From Gracilariopsis chorda (lineage: Eukaryota; Rhodophyta; Florideophyceae; Gracilariales; Gracilariaceae): a stretch of 64,000 bases of DNA. The translations under genes were made by a program, and so were the position numbers. The DNA lies in the NCBI GenBank assembly GCA_003194525.1, contig NBIV01000029.1:62001-126000 (forward strand), read 5' to 3'. The notes under the pieces are model-generated. The model searched no databases. It saw only the letters and a list, made by a program, of their open reading frames with translations, and was not told the DNA's origin. Below, in pieces: positions 1 to 10,000 of the stretch. Every line of letters starts with the position of its first letter. Position 1 is the first letter of the stretch.

Positions 1-1810
1 GCTCAAGGCCAGAAAGGGAGCAAATGTGCTGCAAAGAGGAACCCTGCTCAACTTCTCTCAGTTCTTCCTTCGGGTTTCCTGGTATGTATGAAAGGTATGT
101 CGCGTTGGCCAGAACAACCTGGGTTTCCATGACAAACAGATTCTTTCGTAATCGCAGCCGAAAGGGCTGAAAACTTGGTGGCCCAGGGGGTGAAGGCCGA
201 GTAGTCCTTGAAGAACGTGATCTTCTCGGCGTGCTTCGATCAATATCAATAGGTCGAGGTAGAGAGGAAGGCTGATGGGTAGAATTCTCAAATGAAATGT
301 CTCGCCTGCCGGTATCAATTGCGAAATCCCATGATCCATACTTGGAGGGATCTTCAACAGCCTCACACGGAGGGCCGATGGGCGGAAAGGAACTGAATGT
401 ATCAGGAGAAAGAGGATACGGGTGTTGTGGGGAAGAAAGCATAAAATCGAACATCTCGCGGTGGCGGTATCGAAGCGGTATGGTGTCTCTTTCGGCGCGT
501 ATTTCAACTCTGTTGTCCACCGCTTCGTCAAAGTCTTCCGGCTCCTCAGTTGTATCAATGTCTGCGAGGCCCAGCCATCCTGCCACGCGGCTGTTCCGCA
601 GTAGATACAGAACTCGCAACACAATACGTCTCGCAAACGGTATGATCGGCTGTGGTGGCAGATTTACGTAGGCTATTACCAAATTCCATGTGAAATAGAC
701 AAACGCCAGACCGAGGCGAGCAACGGGAGGTTCCAGTTGAAGAAAGTTGGCGGGAGGACTATCGTACGCGTCATAGATGTAGGTCTGCGGTAACATAAAG
801 GTCACCAGCAGACTCAGGCCAATCATATTACCACAGAACGCAAGCGTCTGAAAGACGTAACAACGAAAGCCCAGTTGTTTCGCTCGGTTCTCAACGTACG
901 GCACTGTGGCAAGGAATTCGGCAGTGCGCGCCACTTCGGTGACAAGCCAAAACGCAAATGCTGTATCAAGCACTGTGGTGATGATAACTGGAACAGTAAC
1001 TCGAAGTGAGTGACGGTCGCCTTTATAAAGAATGAACCATGTTAATAGGCGAGAGTAAGGAACAAGGCCGAGAGAGATACCAGCCTTAAAGCCAGCGACA
1101 AGCTTGACGATGAAAAAGAAGAGCGCAATGGCGACCTTGGGTGCGTAGAAGGACAAAGTATGCAACGACTTGACATCAAACACTCGATAGGAATGGGCGG
1201 AAAGAATAAGGTACAAGTAAATTGCGGCGGTGTAAACACTGTCGCTTATTATGAGACGCTTACTCTGGTCGTTTGAGAACACGTCCAGCGGAAAGTAGAG
1301 CACTCGAGAGCTCTCGGCATCGTCGGCAGTTGATAAAGATTGAGCGCTGCGTGCGGCAAGGGCGGCTATGCGCGTGAGCGGATTGCTGACAAGAAGGGCG
1401 ACGGATAAGACAATGCAAGTCCATATCTGCTCGTCTGTAACTGTGGGAGCGGCGTATAGACTGGCGAGGTAGAAGACCGGCAAGGCGACGCTCGCGGCCT
1501 GTAGCAAGATCATGAAGACGGACTCCACGGTGTTGAGGGCGGGGATGAGGGATGATTCATGCCACACGGTGGCCGTGACGCGCAGCTTGACGAAGATGTA
1601 GGCCAGAGCGACAGCGGAAGCAAAGTAGAGACATAGAACGGAGAAGTTGACCTCCCAACCTTTGAGCACCTCAAGTCGCGTCTTTGCCGAGCGGACGTCG
1701 ACAGAGGGGACTGAACTTGCAGGATCATCGGGTTCGGCGGTGAAGAACGGGGAAGGCGGGGAAGAATGGAAGCGGAAATGGGAAGGAAGGGAGGAGGAAT
1801 GGGTCTCCAT
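1..1810 (-). CDS. Multispanning membrane protein, Wntless/TMEM181-like (C terminus beyond left edge)
   Basis: Translating the minus strand from the ATG at 1810 gives one frame open for 603 codons to the window edge, so the C terminus is missing. The N-terminal ~55 residues are Ser/Pro-rich. Then come about seven or eight hydrophobic segments: one near residues 65-80, several across 100-185, one with a Ser-Asn-Pro turn, one ending in a Phe-Tyr-Ala-Pro-Lys sequence, and more up to about residue 390. The tail is hydrophilic and Ser/Pro/Arg-rich. The spacing of the Asn-Pro turn, an Asp-containing helix and the Phe-Tyr-x-Pro-Lys motif resembles the Wntless/TMEM181 (GOST) seven-helix domain, whose members work in secretory-pathway trafficking. 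That assignment is by eye only. Some other polytopic protein is possible; the membrane nature is clear. Confidence 0.6.
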   Translation of the reverse strand, partial: METHSSSLPSHFRFHSSPPSPFFTAEPDDPASSVPSVDVRSAKTRLEVLKGWEVNFSVLCLYFASAVALAYIFVKLRVTATVWHESSLIPALNTVESVFMILLQAASVALPVFYLASLYAAPTVTDEQIWTCIVLSVALLVSNPLTRIAALAARSAQSLSTADDAESSRVLYFPLDVFSNDQSKRLIISDSVYTAAIYLYLILSAHSYRVFDVKSLHTLSFYAPKVAIALFFFIVKLVAGFKAGISLGLVPYSRLLTWFILYKGDRHSLRVTVPVIITTVLDTAFAFWLVTEVARTAEFLATVPYVENRAKQLGFRCYVFQTLAFCGNMIGLSLLVTFMLPQTYIYDAYDSPPANFLQLEPPVARLGLAFVYFTWNLVIAYVNLPPQPIIPFARRIVLRVLYLLRNSRVAGWLGLADIDTTEEPEDFDEAVDNRVEIRAERDTIPLRYRHREMFDFMLSSPQHPYPLSPDTFSSFPPIGPPCEAVEDPSKYGSWDFAIDTGRRDISFENSTHQPSSLPRPIDIDRSTPRRSRSSRTTRPSPPGPPSFQPFRLRLRKNLFVMETQVVLANATYLSYIPGNPKEELREVEQGSSLQHICSLSGLE

Positions 1811-2300
1811 GTGAATGCCATGGATGGATGGGGGGAGGGAGAGAGGGCAGGGGTGCGTTATTGGCAGCGCGGGGGGGGGGGGAGGGGGGTGGCTTGGATG
1901 GACACGGGTGTGTGGTCTCTAAAGCGTGCACAGCATGGATTGCGAGAAGATTCGAGGCACGGGCGCCGGTGCAGGCAGGACCTTTACGTGCGTCTGGCAC
2001 CAGAAGCTCTTGCACACTTATCATACGGGTCGCCGCCACAAGACTCGAGCGCAGCATCGGGCGCCACGTCACGAAATCGCTAATTGCCCTTTTTCGTTCT
2101 GTTTACTGCCCAATCACAGCGCACCAGCCCTGCGCTGCGTGGGCGCTAGTGGCCATTCACTTGTGTGATCACGTGTGCCCTGCAGTGCTCATAACAGCTA
2201 ACAAATCGTTTTCTCGCCAACCCTTTACCCTGGATGGTCGCAAACTTCCAACGCCACACCGCGCTCCGCATCACTTCGTCGATTTCTCAACCGCTTCACA
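1811..2300. other. Divergent intergenic region with poly-G tract
   Basis: This 490-bp spacer separates two divergently transcribed genes, so it should hold both promoters. It contains a G-rich homopolymer tract at about 1870-1890. I see no convincing TATA box or additional gene. Confidence 0.4.
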
Positions 2301-2642
2301 ATGGCAAACCCCGCGTTGCCAGTTTGTTCCTTAAACACAACATTCCCGCTCCTGCTTTCTACAGCTCACCTTCTGGCCGCCCGCGGCTTTGGCAACAAAC
2401 CCAACCCCGATTCTGTCCAGCCCTCGGAGCCCTCTCGTAAGCAGATCAAGGCACTGCGCAGCAAGCTGCTTCCGTGCCCAACATGCAGGGGCAAGGGTCT
2501 CAAGCCCTGTCAGTTCTGTCAAGGCACCAAACTCATGGTCGGCTTCCTTGGAAAGCGAGTGCCGTGCGTACCATGCGAGCAAAAAGGCACCCTTGGCCGT
2601 CCATGCAAACAGTGTAACGGTATGGGTTTCCTGCAGAGCTAG
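2301..2642 (+). CDS. Small DnaJ-type zinc-finger protein, probably organellar
   Basis: This 113-residue protein has four CxxC motifs, C59-C62, C70-C73, C89-C92 and C102-C105, of the type CxxCxGxG found in the cysteine-rich domain of DnaJ/Hsp40. No J-domain is present. Stand-alone proteins of this kind in plastids (BSD2 and relatives) bind two zinc ions and act as assembly chaperones or disulfide-related factors. The first ~45 residues are hydroxylated and short of acidic residues, compatible with a transit peptide. The ATG follows an ACA context. Its stop codon lies only 14 bp from the stop of the convergent HEAT-repeat gene, so the 3' ends probably overlap. The family is clear; the exact client is unknown. 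Confidence 0.75.
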   Translation: MANPALPVCSLNTTFPLLLSTAHLLAARGFGNKPNPDSVQPSEPSRKQIKALRSKLLPCPTCRGKGLKPCQFCQGTKLMVGFLGKRVPCVPCEQKGTLGRPCKQCNGMGFLQS

Positions 2643-2656
2643 CATTCACATTTGAG

Positions 2657-5600
2657 TCAGTACTCATCGCGCTTCTTGATGCTCTTGATCTTGTTTATGG
2701 CTTGTGCCTTGCCCGCAGACTTCATCACCTTGTGCGTAAGCTTCGTTCCAGACTTGAGCAGCTTTTCGGCCGCTGCTGAAGCGCCGGCCATAGCGGACGG
2801 ACGTTGCTGCGCTGAAACGTCCGCCTCTTGAAGTTGCTTTGCCAGCTCAAAGTCTTCTTGTTCTTGCTTTTGGCGCCCTGTCTCCTTATGCCGTCGCTCT
2901 GCGCCGAAATCACCTCTCTCCACGTCATCGTCATACCGCTCTTCTGCAAACTCATCATAACCAAGATCGCTTCGAGATCTGGGTAGTCGAAATTGTCCCG
3001 GAGATCGACTTCTACTTCTACTTCTGCTTCTACTCCGCGAACGACTCCTTTGGTCCTCCGGAATGAGCGAGCGATTGCTGCGGCTGCGACGGCTGCCCGT
3101 GCTAGCGTATTCATCCACGTCATCCGGATACTTCGGAGGCCTCTGTAAATCATCTGCAGATAGTATAGAGGACGCTCTGATGGACAAGCGGGGCGGCACA
3201 TCGCCAACACCTCCGCTACCAAGATGTCGCTCTGAATCTGCTGTGTCCCCGTTATCTCCATTCGCCTGTGCACCGTTAAACTGTACATTCTGCCTTGCCC
3301 GAACATCTCCGAACCTGCTTTCGGCGTTGCCAAGATCAGCAGCTCCGCCAGGACCAAGTGGTTGCCAACCAGCTGGCGGTGGCAGTCCCAGCAGAATTTG
3401 CGCCGCGGATGCTGCTTCGGCACCTAGTTTCCAGACCAACTGTAGCCATGACCGAGACGTATTAGTACCATTTCGCGCAATTCCGTTTGCAGCACGTTGT
3501 TCAGAGAAGCGCTCTCGACAATGGTAGAGAACATCAAGGCAGTTGAGGACTTGCTCTGCACGGATTTTCAGACCAAACCCTCTCATGCGCACAAGCTCTA
3601 CTAGTCTTTCGTATGTACAACAGCGAAATGGCTCCCCAGCAAGAACGGCCGCTCCTCCAAGGGCCTCCACGGCGAATGCCCGACATTCAGCAGATGGACC
3701 AAGTAAAGCCGCGTGCCACAAGAGGCTAAAGTACTTCTCCATCTCGACGCCAATTGCTCTCGGAAGTGGCTCTGGCAGCGCATTTCCAGTGACCTGTGAT
3801 GATCCTACTGTGATAATCGCCAAATCTAACGTTCGCCGTCTCAAGAATATTACTGCTGCGGACGCTACTCGTTCTGTGTGCGGTTTTGAAGTTACAGCTC
3901 GAAAGATAGACTTTCCGACGAGTTCAGCTTGCCCTATCGAAAGGCACTTTTCCCAAACCGCCCCCATTCTTCCGCATACTCCAACAGTCGGATGAGTCAT
4001 TGCCCAGAGCTCTGTCATTTCAATAGCTGATGGAGCAAGATCTGGAGATACGTCAAGAACCTCGTAAACCATGTAGTCAATGAGCTCAGACATGAGGCGT
4101 AGTCCAACACCAGCACCCGCTGATTCATGGGTTACAAAGCTACGAAAGTATCTCAGAAGAATTGGAGTCTTCTGTATTTGCTCACTCCTCTTCAGTGCTT
4201 CTTGTGTTACCTCGATGTCGATTTCATCCAAATCCGGATATGTCCTACCAGCCCCCGATGCCACAACGAAAAGAAGTGCGACAGCAGCCCGCCCTCGTAC
4301 GAACTGATTTGGGTCCTCATGAACGATTTCCGTCAATGGGCGAACCAAACAGTGGAAAGGATGCTTTTCTTCGCTGCCAAACGAGTGGTGTTGGTCCAAG
4401 TTCAATGCGCCTGCTTGTTCTACCGTAACCAGGGCTTTTGACGAAGCCATGCTTTGCACAGAACGTTTCGCTAGGTGTAGCTGTTTTTGGTCTGCTTCTG
4501 TATGTCCGTAGATCTTAGCCCTGGCAAGCACGACAATCGCATCTGCTGCGGCGAAGCGCCTTATTGGTTCGTCATTCAATAGCGCACCGTAAACACGACG
4601 AAGGATAACTTCTAGTGCAGGGACCATACCCTGCCCAACTTTTCGCAGATAGAAGGGCGTCTGGCCATCAATTCTCTGAGCTCGCCTTTCATGCCGTTTC
4701 TTGTTCAATCTTGAAAGCCAACCTTCTTTTTGTCCGGAGGTATCAAGATCATCAAGCGTTGGATCAATAACTGACCCTGCTCCTTGAGCTTCTGTGCCTT
4801 TCAATGAAGTTTTGGAACCGTCCTCGTCTCCAACGACATCATTCTCGTATGCACCTAGTTCATTCTCGTCATCTTCATCCTCCTCGTCATCAGTCTCATC
4901 CGCACCCCACGAATCACCGGTGCCACCATACGGATCACCGTCAACAAGTTCTGGAGAATCATATAAAGCCCCTTGCGGTATGGGCGATTCAAACCAAGTA
5001 GTCCATCTTCTATGCGATAATCCCCGTATGGCTTCAATCAAGACACGATTTGAAGCATTCTTAAGCAAGTTGATCAACGCCTCAGCAAATTCTACGCCCA
5101 TTGGATCATTTCTGGGCAGTCGAGGTCCGCGTACAGCTACAACATTTGAAGTGGTAGTTTTGATAGAGTCAACGACCTGATTTACACGCTCTTTGTTGAA
5201 CAAGAATCGGAAGAGGCCTACAGCTTTTTTCTGAACTCCATTGACGTTAAGAACCTCTCTGAGCGTATCATTTTGTGCTTGTCGAACAGCCTGCTTCGGT
5301 GCTTCTTCTGGAATATATGCAGACAGGTCAGGATCTTCCGCAAGGGCAGCTAGAATCCGAGCGTAGTACACCCTCGCACCAAGATCCTGAAGATGCAAGC
5401 GCAACTCCGCAGGTGGATTACGATGTGGAAGCCTCCGTAACATATATCGCGCAACAGCGGACGGCACAACAGTACTGCGCCACTCTAGGAGCGCTACGCA
5501 GTGGCGCACGGTGCTTGGAACAATGCTCATGAGACCGCTGTCAAACAGATAACTGTCAACTCTAGCTTCGTTTGTTGCAACTCGATTTAGTCTTCGCAAC

Positions 5601-6427
5601 GCCGCAAAGACTGCATGGCCGACCAACATCTTTCCGAACCGAGACCTAATGAACTGCGGTGTGCCATATCCCTTCTGCATCACGCCGCCTGCACCATCAT
5701 CAATTCGGGTCGCTTTCGAATCTTTTCGACGAGTTTTAGCGTCAACCTCGTCATATGCTTCTCCTGTGATAACCTTCCTCGTGATAAACGAGGTGTCAAT
5801 GAGGGGCTTTTTTGGTTTTGATTCCTTCCGCTTCAGCCCTGGAATTTCGACTCCAGCGATGCGTTTCGGTTGAGCTTGTTCAATGGTCTTGACTCTAGCG
5901 CCGCCAATAGCATTGAAGGCGTCGACTATGAAATCAGAAGCTCTGGATACATCAGATGGAATAAACACTCGCGACAGAGTCTTCAGTGCCTGCGCCCGTC
6001 GAGCTGGGCTTTGTGATGCCACCTCTCGTTCGAGAGCCTCAACAAGCTCACGATACACAGTGATGTCGCGAATCGGACCAAGCAAACGAATGTGGTAATG
6101 AGCGAGCCGACAGATATGCACATTCCGCGATTCTAACAGAATGATAAGATCCGGTAACAAGTCGAGATTTGGCGGGTAATAAGTGAGCAGACGTAAATTA
6201 AAGAGAATTTTGCGGTTCGGAGGTCTGTTGCCTTCATGATGGACCAGCCTTTGCAGGTTTGTGGCGTGATTGTCTGCTGTTGGTGCGAACGGAACGCGTC
6301 GATGCGTGAACGGCAGAATACGGGGAAGCTGGGCAAGTATGTAGGAATTAGGCGCTGGGACATGAGTGCCGATGTTTCCTGGGGGAACTGGAGACTTCTT
6401 TTCTCCATCGACTTTCGAAGAAGACAT
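2657..6427 (-). CDS. Large HEAT/ARM-repeat protein, possibly TASH3-like (TSET/TPLATE complex)
   Basis: This intronless gene encodes 1256 residues. Most of the protein is helical repeats typical of HEAT/ARM solenoids. An acidic Asp/Glu-rich stretch sits at about residues 507-528 and an Arg-Ser dipeptide run at about 1127-1142, followed by a charged, coiled-coil-like tail. Near the N terminus the order Gln-Arg-Leu-x-His-His, a Leu-rich helix and a Tyr/His-rich helix recalls TASH3, the large SH3-bearing subunit of the plant TSET/TPLATE endocytic complex, but I see no SH3 domain at the C terminus. The TASH3 relation is a weak inference from memory; a generic HEAT scaffold is the safe call. Confidence 0.65.
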   Translation of the reverse strand: MSSSKVDGEKKSPVPPGNIGTHVPAPNSYILAQLPRILPFTHRRVPFAPTADNHATNLQRLVHHEGNRPPNRKILFNLRLLTYYPPNLDLLPDLIILLESRNVHICRLAHYHIRLLGPIRDITVYRELVEALEREVASQSPARRAQALKTLSRVFIPSDVSRASDFIVDAFNAIGGARVKTIEQAQPKRIAGVEIPGLKRKESKPKKPLIDTSFITRKVITGEAYDEVDAKTRRKDSKATRIDDGAGGVMQKGYGTPQFIRSRFGKMLVGHAVFAALRRLNRVATNEARVDSYLFDSGLMSIVPSTVRHCVALLEWRSTVVPSAVARYMLRRLPHRNPPAELRLHLQDLGARVYYARILAALAEDPDLSAYIPEEAPKQAVRQAQNDTLREVLNVNGVQKKAVGLFRFLFNKERVNQVVDSIKTTTSNVVAVRGPRLPRNDPMGVEFAEALINLLKNASNRVLIEAIRGLSHRRWTTWFESPIPQGALYDSPELVDGDPYGGTGDSWGADETDDEEDEDDENELGAYENDVVGDEDGSKTSLKGTEAQGAGSVIDPTLDDLDTSGQKEGWLSRLNKKRHERRAQRIDGQTPFYLRKVGQGMVPALEVILRRVYGALLNDEPIRRFAAADAIVVLARAKIYGHTEADQKQLHLAKRSVQSMASSKALVTVEQAGALNLDQHHSFGSEEKHPFHCLVRPLTEIVHEDPNQFVRGRAAVALLFVVASGAGRTYPDLDEIDIEVTQEALKRSEQIQKTPILLRYFRSFVTHESAGAGVGLRLMSELIDYMVYEVLDVSPDLAPSAIEMTELWAMTHPTVGVCGRMGAVWEKCLSIGQAELVGKSIFRAVTSKPHTERVASAAVIFLRRRTLDLAIITVGSSQVTGNALPEPLPRAIGVEMEKYFSLLWHAALLGPSAECRAFAVEALGGAAVLAGEPFRCCTYERLVELVRMRGFGLKIRAEQVLNCLDVLYHCRERFSEQRAANGIARNGTNTSRSWLQLVWKLGAEAASAAQILLGLPPPAGWQPLGPGGAADLGNAESRFGDVRARQNVQFNGAQANGDNGDTADSERHLGSGGVGDVPPRLSIRASSILSADDLQRPPKYPDDVDEYASTGSRRSRSNRSLIPEDQRSRSRSRSRSRSRSRSPGQFRLPRSRSDLGYDEFAEERYDDDVERGDFGAERRHKETGRQKQEQEDFELAKQLQEADVSAQQRPSAMAGASAAAEKLLKSGTKLTHKVMKSAGKAQAINKIKSIKKRDEY

Positions 6428-7089
6428 GATGAACAGAACAGAATGCTAAGGACGAGCGACACAAATTTGCTCCAGCCAAACCGCACTTGAGAGGTTATAA
6501 ACGTAATGAACGTTGTTGATCAGCGCTTGAGGGACAAAAAAGGAGCGAGGCTTTCCGAAACTCCTGCTCTAACAAGAATTGGATGATGACACGTGTCCAC
6601 GCTCCATGCCAACAACTCGAACCGCAGCGACCCGTGACAAAACGATGATCGTTTCCACTGCTCAGCATTTGCCAAGCGTGACGTGCAGATAGTTTTTCAA
6701 AGGCCTCGCGGTCTCGTATTTTCGAAGGTTTCTATGTAAGACCTCCAACGTTCGGATTTTCCCGCGAATATGTAAAGGGTTACTCCCCTCCCACTGCTTG
6801 GCAAGAAGCTCAAGTGCGCACCATCTAAGTTCGAACGCTCTCAATCCTTCGTGCAAAGGCAAAATTTCTTTGATCCTGGTATCGACCTCTGGTACCGACG
6901 GTAAACGCATTTCTTTCAGCGTTAGGAGACCTAAAAATTGGGATCGCTGAACGGTTCAGGCTGGCCTCAAAACCAAAGGTGCCGTGCGAAGGGTATAGGG
7001 ATACCGCATACGCCGTGTCATTTTCTATACTCTGGTCCCCAAATCCTTGTAGGGTACACCCCGGCGGTTAGGCTATCGCTTTCATTGCG
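6428..7089. other. Divergent promoter region, no gene seen
   Basis: This 660-bp spacer lies between two divergent genes. It contains a small palindromic element at 6991-7005 (GGGTATAGGGATACC) that recurs at 26324-26338. An 82-codon open frame at 6662-6910 has no recognisable content and I do not call it. Confidence 0.4.
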
Positions 7090-10000
7090 ATGGCGGGTCT
7101 TCTCTCACCATTTCAAGCCCTTCCGCATCTAGAAGAAATCCAATGCCTTCCTCCCGAAAAGATATCACAAGCCCTGTCTTCCCTCCTGCCCCGCATTCAG
7201 TACCCACATCCAAAGTTAACGCAGTGCATGCATGATCTTCTAATCATTCACCCCCATCAAACTATACCCCATCTCCCCGATATTCTCCCAAACGATGCAT
7301 CCGTGATATACGAGACTGTCGAGACCCTCTCCGAGCTCCTTGCATCCGATCGCACGCTACTAGTGCCAATTCTTGCCACACTGGCTTCCTTACCACTCTC
7401 GACGTCCCACCGCCATCAAATTCGCTTCACGCAGCAGTATGCATTATCCGTTGTAGATGAAAAGGATCTACCTGCTGTGGTCCGTTCCCTTGTGCGAACC
7501 ACTGGTCGTCGTGGAGTATGGAGCACCAAGCGACTGCGCGAAGGCCTTTCGCGTACCATATCTGACGAGATTCTGCCAGTGGTATCCGCCGCTCTGTGCG
7601 ATCTGTCCAACGCCAAGCACCCGATAACTAAGTACATACTCGCGAATCCACGTCTAGAATGGCTCGATATCCACGTATTCGCTTCATTACTCTCCCGACC
7701 ATCCGCAAGACGAGCCCAGTTTCCTCCTGTGCAACGAGCACTCACCGCAGCTATGCGTGACTTTTACCCCAATCCATCAACTGCTTTGGCTCTGCGAGGA
7801 ATGCCAAACGCGACAAGACGCTTATTGTCCATCATGGTATCCGCATGTGACAATTTCCCCTCGGACATCGCTATGCTTGCATGCTTCACCATGGCGGCCC
7901 TCCGTGAATGCCCGGAAGCTTCCAGTTCTGTCGTTGCGGACCTGGCACGCGGTGGTCCTACTGCGCAAATGATTCTGCATGCACTCGTCGTGAATGGTGT
8001 TGCGGTCAAGTCGATCACTTTGACCCCCCACATCAGAGCTGCAGTGGCAGCGAAGACTGACGGTTGGCATGGTCTATTCGTTATGCTCAGAAAGTCTTTG
8101 TTGTTCGGCGAACAAAAAGAAAGAGAACGGGCTTTAAGAATAGCGCACTGCATAGTCAATACTTCAAACATGCACACCATTCGGGATGTGGTTTCCATGT
8201 TGGATGCATCTGTCCCAGCGTCACTTGCAGATAGCGCTGCAGTCGGATTGTTGTCAATCCTCACATCTGCCGTAATGCGCGGTTACACGGCTGTTGAGGG
8301 TATACTCGAGAGACGAATTCTTTTGCAATGTCCTCCCAACTTTTTGCAATTCGTTACGGACTCTTCCTCTACTGACTCCGGACAGATGCATATTGATATC
8401 GGTCTTGTATGGGATCAGAATTTATCCGCCATCTCCGCTATTGTTGGCGCAGGCTCAGTTCTCAGACTGATTTCAAGTAACCGGTCACAAGTAGAGAATA
8501 TATCGGAAAACTCTTTAAATGCCGTAGTCCTGGTTCCTCTTGTTTGTGTGACACTTTACCAAGCAGTCGATGACCTCACGATTGAGGCACAGGCTCACAA
8601 GTATGACTCAGAGTCAGACGACGTTACTCCTGAATCCTTAGCCGACATTCCTGGTCGTGATCTCGCCGCCGCAGTTGCTGCCTTCGGGGCCAGTATGGCG
8701 GCTTTGATCGGTATCATCAATGTTTCGTCCAAATGTGTGGGCAATTTTGGAGCCGCTCTTGCGAAGAGAGGATCAGCACGTTCGAAAATCCTGACAACTT
8801 TGTTCGAACGGCTTTTGGAGTTCGATCGAATGTTCACTGCCATGCAAGTTGCGTTCGACTTGCTGCAGAAACAGCACTTCAGGAAAGACACAGTCCATCC
8901 TAATACTTCAAAGCGAACAAATCGGGGACGAGGTCTTCAGTCTGGCTTCGACTTGGCCCGTTCGGTAAGAGCTGCAGTCCATAGAGCTCTGATGGGTCCT
9001 TCCCAAACCCGAAAGACAGTGAACGACACGGCTTTATCTTTTCCATTGATGTCGTTAAAGTCTATCGTATGTTCCTTGATATCCGTGCCTGATGAGTCTA
9101 ACATAAGAGACGCAAGTGACGATAAGGCGTTCAGGAGCACGAGAGACATTGAACTACTTCGAATTGAGAAAATCATGGTCCGGCAACTATGTTGGTGTTT
9201 ACAAGGAGAACCACGAGAAGCTGTAACAGGGGAAGTCTTCAGTCCAGCCTCAAAAGTGGCTCATCACGATTTCTCGGATGTGCTGGCGTCTCTGGATCGA
9301 AACATCACAGATACGAATGCCGAACGACGTAGATTTGAGGCGATATTCCCGGACTTAGAAGCAGATCTTGCCAGCAAAGACGATATTTTCATGACAGCTT
9401 CCCCAAGTGAACTCCTAGACGAGACAGACGCTTGCGATCAACCGAACGGGCTTAAGGCAAGATATGCCCAATGTAAAAATCTATGTGTAGAGAATGAGTC
9501 TCCATACATCCGATCTGCCGTTGAAGCCTTGGTGAAATCCCGAGCTCACCAGCCTCGCTGCAACTATGTTGTCGAATTGATTCACACGCCCCTTTTTGTC
9601 GCTATGTTGCTTGATCGAGCCACAGCATATGTTGCTTTAGCCAGAAAAGCTCGCAAGTCATCAACTAAACACAAGTCCTCCCTGTCCAATGCGGTGACTC
9701 TTTCCGGATTGCACTTGTGCTGTCTAAACCGCATCCTTCTCTTTGTTTCTGGACTGAAACACAATGAACTCTCAGAAAGCCCTTCACGTACTGAAAGTTC
9801 TTTGGAAGGCAGAACACGCTTAATGGACTTCTTTCACGAAATCGGCCACTTGCTCCAGAGCGATGTCAGACACAACTTGCCCTCCGAGGTCGACCAACTG
9901 GAACATGATGAAGATCTTTCGCCGATGATTTGCAAGACTTTGAAAACCATAGCCTGGATTTCCCAATGCTCTGTAGACTCATCTGTTGCGACAAAGGCGC

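Noticed and set aside
1042..1821. Other minus-strand frames over the left-edge gene
   Set aside because: They are shadows of the frame running from 1810 to the window edge, which has clear membrane segments and no stop.
6662..6910. 82-codon minus-strand frame in a divergent promoter
   Set aside because: No recognisable features and it lies in a spacer that must hold two promoters.
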